In this document: in pieces, positions 8,278 to 14,878 of the stretch | Layout of the letters: every line of letters begins with the position of its first letter | Position numbering within the stretch: position 1 is the first letter of the stretch | From: an uncultured Chthonomonas sp. | Lineage (GTDB): Bacteria > Armatimonadota > Chthonomonadetes > Chthonomonadales > Chthonomonadaceae | Reading direction: 5' to 3' | NCBI GenBank assembly: GCA_903859705.1 | Contig: CAIONQ010000068.1 | Location: 1 to 38,255, forward strand | DNA length: 38,255 nt | Translations under genes and position numbers: made by a program | The notes under the pieces: model-generated | Databases searched by the model: none | Seen by the model: only the letters and a program-made list of their open reading frames with translations | Told to the model about the DNA's origin: nothing

Positions 8278-10191
8278 TTACTTGCGCAGATCGCCCGCTT
8301 TTTCTTCTTCAGATGGTGCCTCTGCCCTGCCGCCAGCCAGGTATTCGGCAAGAAATAGTTCTGCCGCCGCAAAAAACTTCATGCGGTTTTCTGGCCGAGC
8401 AAAACCATGGCCTTCATCCGGAAACAGCAGATACTCTACCGGTTTGCCGTTACGGCGCATGGCTTCCACTATCTGATCGCTCTCTGCCTGCTTAACGCGC
8501 GGATCGTTAGCACCCTGCCCTATTAACAGCGGCCGCACAATCTGATCGGCTTTAAACAGTGGCGAACGCTCCTGCAGAAACTCTTTCTCTGTTTCAAGAT
8601 CGCCTACGCGCACAGCCATCATGGCGGTAAGCGTTTTCCAGTAGGGTGGGAAAGACTCCAGCAGCGTGATGAGGTTGGAAGGCCCAACTATATCCACGCC
8701 GCAGGCAAACTCTTCCGGGGTAAACGTGAGGCCCACCAGGGTAGCGTAGCCGCCATAGCTGCCACCCATAATGGCAACCTGATCTGGATTGGCAATGCCA
8801 GCGGCAACTGCCCAGCGCTTGCCATCAATCAGATCATCATGCATTTTTCCGGCCCATTCTTTGTTGCCGGCATTGAGGTAGGTTTTGCCGTAACCCGTTG
8901 AACCTCGGAAATTGATGCACAGAACCCCATATCCCCGGTTTACGAGATGCTGCACCGCAGAGTTGTAACCCCATGTGTCCCGATGCCACGGGCCACCGTG
9001 CACAAGCAGGATGAGCGGCAAGTTCACGGGCTCGATGCCGGGCGGAGTGCTGAGGTACCCATGGAGTTGCAGGCCGTCCCGCGCAGGAAAGGTAATGGGC
9101 TCCATCTTTGCCAGCGTGTAGGGCTCCAGCGCGGGTTGTGCAGTAAACAGAAACCGCATTTCGGGGTTTTCACCACGCAGGTAGGCGTAGTACACAGTGG
9201 AGCCTGTATCCTGCACCAACGAAACGGTCCACACGGTATCTGCCAGATCCCGGCTCAGGATGTGGAAATCGGCATCTGCAAAGCTTTTCAAGAACTCAAA
9301 ATCGGCACGTACGGAGGGCGAAATGGCAATCCATTCCAGCCTGGCGCGCAGCACTGCGAATGCTTCCAGCGCATGCGTGGTTGGGTGGATGAGAATATCC
9401 GTTATATCGTATTGATCGTTCTCGGCCAGTACCCGGGTGATGTGTGTGGCAATTTCGATAGAAACCAGGCGGGCAGCCTCTGCACCCACACTGGTTATTA
9501 CCAGCACACCGAGATCATCGGGCGTGAAGCCCACCACGCCACCAAACGTTTCTTCTGGACCCCACACCAGGAAGCTCTGCCATGCAGAATCTACCGATTC
9601 TCGTAGCCGAATTTCGGTGCTGCCATCCGGCAGCATGGCCTGTGCTGCCCGAATGCGGAGGCTGTTATCTGCGGTCCAGCCAGCAACATCGCCGGGGTTT
9701 TCTGTATCCAGAGTGGCCTCTGCGGTTGTGAGATCCACGCGATACACATCGATAAGCTGTGGGTTGCGCACATTGAGCCCAACCAGCAATGTGTTGGGAT
9801 GGTGCGGGCTAACCGCAATTACCTGCGCATGCACTTTGGGAAACGGCGTTAGATCTTTTACTTCCAGGGTTGAGATGTTGGCCTGGTAGATGTGCCAGTC
9901 TTCATCGCCATCCATATCTTGCATAAACAGGATGTGCTTGCTATCCTGCTGCCAGAAGTACACCCGGATTCCCGTGCGAGAGTCGGCGGTAACAGGCGCG
10001 CCGTCCCCATCTGCATCGGCAACAGCGCGCACCCAAACGTTCAGCACGCCATCTTTTGGTGCCAGGTAAGCAAGCCACTGCCCATCGGGAGATACCTGTG
10101 GGCCAGCCTTAACCGGGTTGCCAAACAGGATGGAGCGCGGGATGAGGGGCACGGCATCGTAGCCGGAATTGGTTTGCGTCTCAGCTGTCAT
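8278..10191 (-). CDS. S9 family prolyl-oligopeptidase-type serine peptidase
   Basis: 637 residues. The first 350 form a beta-propeller of the DPP/acylaminoacyl-peptidase type (blade-like repeats such as SPDGQWLAYLAP at 34-45). The last 270 form the alpha/beta-hydrolase domain. The catalytic triad is readable: Ser478 in GGSYGG, Asp563 in GANDPRV, and His595 in DEGHGF. LLVHGGPW (395-402) supplies the oxyanion region. There is no signal peptide, so it should work in the cytoplasm, trimming short or N-blocked peptides. AGGAG lies just upstream of the ATG, which fixes the start. It runs in the same direction as the DUF1592/DUF1552 genes, 59 bases before them. Confidence 0.93.
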   Translation of the reverse strand: MTAETQTNSGYDAVPLIPRSILFGNPVKAGPQVSPDGQWLAYLAPKDGVLNVWVRAVADADGDGAPVTADSRTGIRVYFWQQDSKHILFMQDMDGDEDWHIYQANISTLEVKDLTPFPKVHAQVIAVSPHHPNTLLVGLNVRNPQLIDVYRVDLTTAEATLDTENPGDVAGWTADNSLRIRAAQAMLPDGSTEIRLRESVDSAWQSFLVWGPEETFGGVVGFTPDDLGVLVITSVGAEAARLVSIEIATHITRVLAENDQYDITDILIHPTTHALEAFAVLRARLEWIAISPSVRADFEFLKSFADADFHILSRDLADTVWTVSLVQDTGSTVYYAYLRGENPEMRFLFTAQPALEPYTLAKMEPITFPARDGLQLHGYLSTPPGIEPVNLPLILLVHGGPWHRDTWGYNSAVQHLVNRGYGVLCINFRGSTGYGKTYLNAGNKEWAGKMHDDLIDGKRWAVAAGIANPDQVAIMGGSYGGYATLVGLTFTPEEFACGVDIVGPSNLITLLESFPPYWKTLTAMMAVRVGDLETEKEFLQERSPLFKADQIVRPLLIGQGANDPRVKQAESDQIVEAMRRNGKPVEYLLFPDEGHGFARPENRMKFFAAAELFLAEYLAGGRAEAPSEEEKAGDLRK

Positions 10192-10246
10192 TGGTAATCT
10201 CCTGAATTCGGTTTATTCACTAAACGAATGCGGGGCAAACATGATT

Positions 10247-10272
10247 CGAAGAGCGCCAGATGGCGCTCTTCG
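10247..10272 (-). terminator. Strong hairpin, probable terminator after the reductase gene
   Basis: CGAAGAGCGCCA (10247-10258) is followed after GA by its perfect complement (10261-10272). The inner pairs must open to give a loop. It lies 36 bases past the stop of the reductase-like gene. The T-run is better on the plus strand (ATAAGTTTTT) than on the minus (CATGTTT), so it could act in either direction, but no plus-strand gene needs it. Confidence 0.6.
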
Positions 10273-10308
10273 ATAAGTTTTTGCGGGCTGCACTGGCAGC
10301 GTAAACAG

Positions 10309-11421
10309 TTAGACTTTGGGGCCTTTGCGCGTTGCGCTGAGAACGCGCTCTATCATTGCCGGGTCTACCTGCTTTTCGAAAGATCGGAATCCTGCAAGCC
10401 CAAAGCCATGGCGCTTTGCAATCACCTGAATCTCGTCGACCTGCTTCACGGTAACATCTTTGCCCAGCGTGAAGCACTCAAACCGTTTATCCAGCGCCAG
10501 CATCATTGTTTCAGACATACACGCATAGGCGGTGCCGGGCGGAAAACCGAACGAGAACTCCGAATCGGGCCTATCTGGCTTTGGCAGGCGCATCTTGCCG
10601 GGCACCTGCACCATGCCGCCTTCAATAACCAGCACATCTTCGCGCTCTTTAGCCACACGCACAGAAACATCTCTGGGACGGGCCACATCGCATACCACCG
10701 CGCCAGATTTGATGTGTTCCGGCAGAATAACGGCATCCACGGCACTGGTAACGGTAATTACGATATCGGCATCTTTCAGGCCGGTAGCAACATCCGTACA
10801 GGTTTTGATGTTCGCCCTGTAGCCACCAGCTCTAATCCTATCTGCCACCACTTCCAGGCGCCCTGCATCGCGCCCAACAAGCACCACTTCGGCACAATCT
10901 CGTGCCAATATCTCCGCACAGGTGGCACCAATGGAGCCGGTTGCGCCCACAATGGCAACCTGAGAGGTGGCAATATCATGCCCAAGCAGTTCGCCAGCAC
11001 TGCGTGCACCTTCGATAGCGGTGGCCACAGTGTAGGAGTTGCCCGTTGTGATGGCGATATCGGGCAGGCGTTTGGAGAGGGTTACCCCTCCATCGCCAAC
11101 CACCGAAGTAAATGCCCCGAGGCCAAGAATATTGGCACCCAGATCCATGGCTATGCGGCCACACTTCTCCAGCTTATCCCATACAAAGTCGATGGGAAGC
11201 GAAGTCATCTGCCTGGGTGTTAGCGGGCAGGCGATAAACCAGCCCTTCGCTTCTTCCCCGGTGGGCGATTTGATGCCAACAACTTCTGCGACTACGATAG
11301 GATCTCGTCGCTTGATGTACCACTCGATCACATTCTCTGGCAGGTACTTCGCAATCGGATATTTCCGACTAACGTCCCGCTTTGCATCGATAGGGTGGAT
11401 GATAAACGCAAACTGCTGCAT
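10309..11421 (-). CDS. Long-chain acyl-ACP reductase (AAR)-like oxidoreductase
   Basis: 370 residues. The Rossmann motif GATGSIG (159-165) is preceded by LGAFTSVV...TTGNSYT (101-131), which resembles the cyanobacterial acyl-ACP reductase segment 'LGGFSSIV...TTGNTHT'. The C-terminal AYACMSETMML aligns with the AAR segment around its catalytic cysteine ('MFACFAEAMLL'; Cys294 as I recall for Synechococcus), making Cys301 the likely nucleophile. AAR reduces acyl-ACP to fatty aldehyde with NADPH. Automated annotation often calls such bacterial genes shikimate dehydrogenase; the cysteine argues against that. GGAG lies six bases before the ATG. It follows the partner gene by 33 bases and shares its promoter. 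No aldehyde-deformylating oxygenase is nearby. Confidence 0.7.
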   Translation of the reverse strand: MQQFAFIIHPIDAKRDVSRKYPIAKYLPENVIEWYIKRRDPIVVAEVVGIKSPTGEEAKGWFIACPLTPRQMTSLPIDFVWDKLEKCGRIAMDLGANILGLGAFTSVVGDGGVTLSKRLPDIAITTGNSYTVATAIEGARSAGELLGHDIATSQVAIVGATGSIGATCAEILARDCAEVVLVGRDAGRLEVVADRIRAGGYRANIKTCTDVATGLKDADIVITVTSAVDAVILPEHIKSGAVVCDVARPRDVSVRVAKEREDVLVIEGGMVQVPGKMRLPKPDRPDSEFSFGFPPGTAYACMSETMMLALDKRFECFTLGKDVTVKQVDEIQVIAKRHGFGLAGFRSFEKQVDPAMIERVLSATRKGPKV

Positions 11422-11454
11422 TCAGGCTCCAAACATGTTCTGGATGGTGCGCGG

Positions 11455-12357
11455 TTAGTTGAGGTCCTGAACCTGCGGCTTCCAGCCAAGCTCTTTTAGT
11501 TTCGCAAGGTAATCTTGCGGAGATATCTGATCCGGCGGGCGCTCCATAAGCGTAACCAGCACGGCTTCCATCACATTGGTTCCGAACGACCTGCCTTCAA
11601 ACACCGGGGTGGTAGTGATAAGCTGCTTCACGCCGCGCTTCTTCAACTGCTCTACATCGGCATCTGTAGTGGTGTTGGTGAGAATTGTTTTCCCTTTGAG
11701 GTCTTCGGGCATGTACCTTCGTATCAGGTGAAAGTCGCCAGCAATCACATCGGCCGCACCATAGTACTCACCCCATTTGGGGGTAACCGCTTCCTGCTTT
11801 TCGCCGGTAGGATATAGATACTTAAAAGGTACGAACTGAATGATGGGAAGTATGATGCGCGCCAGGCTGGTAACGGTAGACCATTTGCGAATGGGCATGC
11901 CGATATTAAGGCTAAACATCATATCGCCAAAAACAATGGATTTGGCACGGCTTGCCAGCGCCTCCGCCATGCCGAACCTATCCACGGCGCACACCATCAG
12001 TACATTCTTACTCTTAAAATCTACGATGGAGTTATCCTGAAGATACGCAACGGTTTCGCGCTCCAGCGTGTGCTTCAGGCCGCTGCCATCTACGTACGGG
12101 GTTTTTTTGGCGATCGACCAGAGTTCAACGATTTCTCGCAGGGCATATCGCTTAGATCCGGCATACACATAGATATCTGTGCCGCCTACTCCAAACGCAT
12201 CTACTTTGCCATCCAGTTCCGCAATCTTCTCGCGGTACTTCTGCATGTCGCCATCGGTGCCAACGCGCTCAATTTCGAACTCGGTGCCAAAAAAGTTGGC
12301 AACCACCTTCTTGTCTCGCTTCGAAGATCCCAGGCTGATGCTTACAACGCGTTTCAT
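11455..12357 (-). CDS. 'Quinate 5-dehydrogenase'-annotated family protein
   Basis: 300 residues beginning MKRVVSISLGSSKRDK. I recognise it as the family usually annotated quinate 5-dehydrogenase in Firmicutes such as Moorella, where it also sits next to the reductase-like gene. No classical Rossmann glycine motif is obvious, so the name rests on family labelling only. Motifs visible: GVGGTDIYV near 57-65, GDMMFSLNIGMPI near 154-166, and 'ILTNTTTDADVEQLKKRGV' near 228-246. The frame extends 18 codons upstream, but GGGGAGG sits five bases before the ATG at 12357, and the promoter -10 lies 29 bases upstream, so this start is secure. It probably works with the acyl-ACP-reductase-like product. Confidence 0.7.
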   Translation of the reverse strand: MKRVVSISLGSSKRDKKVVANFFGTEFEIERVGTDGDMQKYREKIAELDGKVDAFGVGGTDIYVYAGSKRYALREIVELWSIAKKTPYVDGSGLKHTLERETVAYLQDNSIVDFKSKNVLMVCAVDRFGMAEALASRAKSIVFGDMMFSLNIGMPIRKWSTVTSLARIILPIIQFVPFKYLYPTGEKQEAVTPKWGEYYGAADVIAGDFHLIRRYMPEDLKGKTILTNTTTDADVEQLKKRGVKQLITTTPVFEGRSFGTNVMEAVLVTLMERPPDQISPQDYLAKLKELGWKPQVQDLN

Positions 12358-12386
12358 GAGGCCTCCCCGGTGGTTCCATCCCCCGA

Positions 12387-12416
12387 ATTGTAGAGGAAAG
12401 CGAACATCCATGTCAA
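12387..12416 (-). promoter_or_regulatory. Sigma70-type promoter for the reductase operon
   Basis: On the minus strand TTGACA (12411-12416) is separated by 18 bases from TACAAT (12387-12392). The -10 box lies 29 bases before the ATG at 12357. Both hexamers are near consensus and the position is right for the two-gene operon. Confidence 0.8.
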
Positions 12417-12440
12417 GTTAAGTAGTGCCGTTTAAGATGT

Positions 12441-12459
12441 GCGGCACCTTATGTGCCGC
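12441..12459 (-). terminator. Hairpin just after the acetyltransferase gene
   Basis: GCGGCAC (12441-12447) pairs perfectly with GTGCCGC (12453-12459), loop CTTAT. It lies five bases past the acetyltransferase stop and upstream of the next promoter. The following bases on the minus strand are not T-rich, so it may be a weak terminator. Confidence 0.5.
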
Positions 12460-12464
12460 CCTCA

Positions 12465-13247
12465 TTAACCCAGATGCCTTCTAAAACGGTTAATCGCCGC
12501 AGTTTTGAAACCCAGCGAGGTGTAGATCCTCTCGGCATCGCTACCCGCATCGGTAAACAGGTAGGCGGTTGTTGCACCCTCTGCAGCAGCACAGGCAAGG
12601 GCCGCATGCACAGCTGCACTGGCCGCCCCCCTCCTACGCATAGCGGCAACGGTTTCCACCATCTCAATGCGTGCAAGACCATCCACTATAAATAGGCTTG
12701 TTGTGGCCGCTGGAGTTTCATTCACAGCGGATAAAAACAGTTTTATTTGTTGGCACTCCGCCTCGAGGCGTGCAAGCTCAGCCCAGGTTTCCGGAATATC
12801 GGTTTCTTCAACATCGTGCAGATTAACGCTTAGCCACCTGGAAAGCGCCTGTGGCTGCTTATCTATCTCGTAGGCTGTTACGCCGGGCCGAGGCACAAAG
12901 GGTATTGCCTCAAAGCCACTGAGGCTAAGTTCCATGTAGGCGCGCCTGCCCACAATCGGCATAATACCGGTTCGGCGAAGCTCCGGGCCAATACCATGCG
13001 CCTCGGAAACCGAATCTGTATCCACACACAGTTCGCAGCCGGTCCCTTCGAAGTACGCCCGAACCTCCGCCACTATGGAAGCGGCCCCACGCCCATCATC
13101 TCTGAGGCCAATAACGCGGTTAACCTCGTGGCTCTCCGGCAAATCGGCGCAGCGCATAACCACACCCCAGGGCATTTCCTGAATCTGTGCTGCATAGCTG
13201 AAATAGGCGGCTTCATGCTTCAGCAGCGCATCCAGATCAATCTGCAA
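12465..13247 (-). CDS. GNAT family N-acetyltransferase, two-domain
   Basis: 260 residues from the chosen start. The C-terminal half is a GNAT domain: acetyl-CoA-binding motif A with RRRGAASAAVHAAL, then 'AYLFTDAGSDAERIYTSLGFK', the standard motif-B ending. The N-terminal half (to about residue 135) resembles a degenerate GNAT-like repeat ending in a 'GFxxxxxxxM'-like strand. The substrate is unknown. The longest frame starts at a TTG (13262) without a ribosome-binding site. The TTG at 13247 has GGAGG eight bases upstream and is preferred. A TATTAT-like box lies near 13306-13311 on the minus strand, but no -35 is clear. Confidence 0.8.
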   Translation of the reverse strand: MQIDLDALLKHEAAYFSYAAQIQEMPWGVVMRCADLPESHEVNRVIGLRDDGRGAASIVAEVRAYFEGTGCELCVDTDSVSEAHGIGPELRRTGIMPIVGRRAYMELSLSGFEAIPFVPRPGVTAYEIDKQPQALSRWLSVNLHDVEETDIPETWAELARLEAECQQIKLFLSAVNETPAATTSLFIVDGLARIEMVETVAAMRRRGAASAAVHAALACAAAEGATTAYLFTDAGSDAERIYTSLGFKTAAINRFRRHLG

Positions 13248-13363
13248 AACTCCGGCCTCCAAAGGGTGAATAACAACGGGTTAGATTGGCAGTTATGAGC
13301 CATATCCTATATAATAGTATTGCGCAGGGCTTATGAGAATAGGCAATTAAGGCAATGCAATTT

Positions 13364-13394
13364 GAATCTCCCGACTCTGTTCACGGGTAGATTC
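13364..13394. other. Inverted repeat in the gap upstream of rplU
   Basis: GAATCT-CCCG (13364-13373) pairs with CGGG-T-AGATTC (13384-13394), with one bulged base and a ten-base loop. It lies 75 bases before the rplU -35 box. It could be an upstream regulatory element or the 5' end of a small RNA; no T-run follows. The rest of 13248-13468 shows no gene on either strand. Confidence 0.35.
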
Positions 13395-13468
13395 GAGGCC
13401 GCCCCCGCACAGATTCCGGCTAAGAGCTTCAGGGCACTCTGCCAATGGTAGTGGAATCTCCGTTTTGC

Positions 13469-13497
13469 TTGACACTGTTCTGCCCTTATGGTATATT
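13469..13497 (+). promoter_or_regulatory. Sigma70-type promoter of rplU-rpmA
   Basis: TTGACA (13469-13474), 17-base spacer, TATATT (13492-13497). Transcription should begin near 13504, leaving a leader of about 135 bases before rplU. Confidence 0.85.
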
Positions 13498-13503
13498 TCT
13501 GCA

Positions 13504-13639
13504 CTGACTCCGGTGGGTGGGGCTTTTTTTTATGCCTCTCAGTTCCCGTGAATTTGCCGGAAACCGGAATACATTTTGCAGATGGAGTTCGCCCGCGCGC
13601 TGGCCGGGTGGCCACGCGAGATCGACTGGAGATAGTTTC
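13504..13639 (+). promoter_or_regulatory. rplU 5' leader with hairpin, candidate L21 autoregulatory element
   Basis: The leader is long for a ribosomal-protein gene. It contains a run of eight T's (about 13525-13532), a small CCGG-AAA-CCGG stem near 13558-13568, and a GC-rich hairpin at 13596-13618: CGCG, bulged C, TGGCC, loop GGGT, GGCCA, CGCG. The hairpin ends nine bases before the GGAG of rplU (13628-13631). L21 leaders are known in Firmicutes; whether this one is homologous cannot be judged by eye. Confidence 0.45.
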
Positions 13640-13951
13640 ATGTACGCAATTGTAAAAACGGGTGGCAAACAGTATCGCGTCACCGTGGGTTACACCGTGG
13701 CGGTTGAGAAGCTGGAAGGCGAGCTGGAGAGCAGCATCGTTCTTAACGATGTTCTGCTTGTAAGCGACGAGAATGGCACCAAGGTTGGCGCTCCCACTGT
13801 GGAAGGCGCTAAAGTTACGGCCACCATCGTACACCACGGCAAAGGCAAGAAGATCAACGGCTTTACCTACAAGCCGAAGAAAAACGAGCATCGCCGATAC
13901 GGTCATCGCCAGTCGCTCACAAAGATCAAGATCACCAGCATCGAGGCCTAA
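13640..13951 (+). CDS. rplU: 50S ribosomal protein L21
   Basis: 103 residues, the usual length. It begins [14 protein letters not shown], the L21 signature, and ends with the conserved basic segment '[20 protein letters not shown]' that packs against 23S rRNA. L21 is an early-assembling protein of the large subunit. GGAG stands eight bases before the ATG. The frame is open upstream to 13517, but that part is leader and not L21-like. rpmA follows after 38 bases in the usual order. Confidence 0.98.
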   Translation: MYAIVKTGGKQYRVTVGYTVAVEKLEGELESSIVLNDVLLVSDENGTKVGAPTVEGAKVTATIVHHGKGKKINGFTYKPKKNEHRRYGHRQSLTKIKITSIEA

Positions 13952-13989
13952 GTCGCCTCTGCACAGAATTCACTACGGAGACAACTTTA

Positions 13990-14253
13990 ATGGCACATAA
14001 AAAAGGTGTTGGAAGCTCACGCAACGGCCGAGACAGTAATCCTCAGCGCCGCGGCGTAAAAGAGTACGGCGGTGAGGTTGTGCGAGCCGGTAACATTCTC
14101 GTTCGCCAGTGCGGCACCAAGCTGCACCCGGGCAAGAACGTTGGCTGCGGCAAGGACTACACGCTGTTCGCACTGATCGATGGCGTTGTTAAGTTCGAAG
14201 GCGATAAGAAGAAGCGCAAAGTAAGCGTATACGCTGCAGAGGCCCAGGCCTAA
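13990..14253 (+). CDS. rpmA: 50S ribosomal protein L27
   Basis: 87 residues. [16 protein letters not shown] at the N-terminus is diagnostic. The basic tail follows directly after Met, so the protein lacks the Firmicutes-type N-terminal extension that must be cleaved off. Its N-terminus reaches the peptidyl-transferase centre in known ribosomes. GGAG lies nine bases before the ATG. It is the second gene of the rplU operon and is followed by a strong terminator; obg, often third in this operon, is absent here. Confidence 0.98.
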   Translation: MAHKKGVGSSRNGRDSNPQRRGVKEYGGEVVRAGNILVRQCGTKLHPGKNVGCGKDYTLFALIDGVVKFEGDKKKRKVSVYAAEAQA

Positions 14254-14281
14254 GCTTCCTCTTCTCCAGTTAAATTAAGGA

Positions 14282-14320
14282 AGCCCCCGGAACCAACATG
14301 GTTTCGGGGGCTTTCTTGCA
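14282..14320 (+). terminator. Terminator of rplU-rpmA, probably bidirectional
   Basis: AGCCCCCG-GAACCA (14282-14295), loop ACA, TGGTTT-CGGGGGCT (14299-14312): a 14-pair stem with one G-T pair, followed by TTCTTGCATTT. The opposite strand gives TTCCTTAATTT after the stem, so it can also end the convergent thioredoxin-like gene. Confidence 0.92.
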
Positions 14321-14338
14321 TTTATAGAATGGGTTACG

Positions 14339-14791
14339 CTATTCGGCAGTTTCCATAATACGGTGGATCTTATCTTCTATGATTTTCAACCCCGCATAAC
14401 CACCGGCTCGGCTTCGCATGTTACCTTCGGCATCAAACAGGTAGTAGGCCGGCCACAGGGTGTTCTCAAAGCGCTCGCCTATCTCATGCTGATTATCGAT
14501 AGCGCAGGGCTCCCCAATCTTCATCTCCAACGCATCCGCCTTAACAGCGTCTACATTGGTATCCTCTTCCTGACGGGGCATATGTATGGCGACAACCTTA
14601 AGACCTTTTGTCCCATACTGCTCTCGCCACGCCTCAACGGTGGGCATGTTTTCATGGCATATCGGGCAGCTAACCGCCCAGAAGTGCACAAGCACCGGGC
14701 TGCCAATAAGCTCTTCCCTGGTAACCTCACCGTTAATCCACTCTTCCGCCCCGGCAAGCTCCGGTAATGGCGTGCCACTGCGCATCGGCAT
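14339..14791 (-). CDS. Thioredoxin-like (TlpA/redoxin family) protein
   Basis: 150 residues. The frame opens at a TTG at 14800, but GAGGAG (14802-14807) is spaced correctly for the ATG at 14791. The thioredoxin active site is WAVSCPICHENMP, with a CxxC at residues 42 and 45 from this start. The cis-proline loop is LWPAYYLFD and the closing region GGYAGLKIIEDKI. A redoxin-style insert (about 70-105) lies between active site and cis-proline. There is no signal peptide or membrane anchor, unusual for a TlpA/ResA protein, so it is probably cytoplasmic. It follows the VWA gene by 87 bases and converges on rpmA. Confidence 0.88.
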   Translation of the reverse strand: MPMRSGTPLPELAGAEEWINGEVTREELIGSPVLVHFWAVSCPICHENMPTVEAWREQYGTKGLKVVAIHMPRQEEDTNVDAVKADALEMKIGEPCAIDNQHEIGERFENTLWPAYYLFDAEGNMRSRAGGYAGLKIIEDKIHRIMETAE

Positions 14792-14878
14792 AACAATCAA
14801 TCTCCTCAGTTATAAAGTTCTGGCTTTACACCCTGAGAGTATTACGCCCGGGCCTCAATAGGCGTTCCTGCAAGCTTA

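Noticed and set aside
10228-11223. 331-residue plus-strand open frame
   Set aside because: Antisense to the acyl-ACP-reductase-like gene; composition (Cys/His-rich, no motif) is typical of a reverse-strand shadow.
13517-13639. N-terminal extension of L21
   Set aside because: It lies in the structured leader; L21 universally begins at MYAIV-like sequence and a Shine-Dalgarno precedes that ATG.
14282-14320. Riboswitch-like structure after rpmA
   Set aside because: The perfect stem followed by T's and its place after the last codon make it an ordinary terminator.
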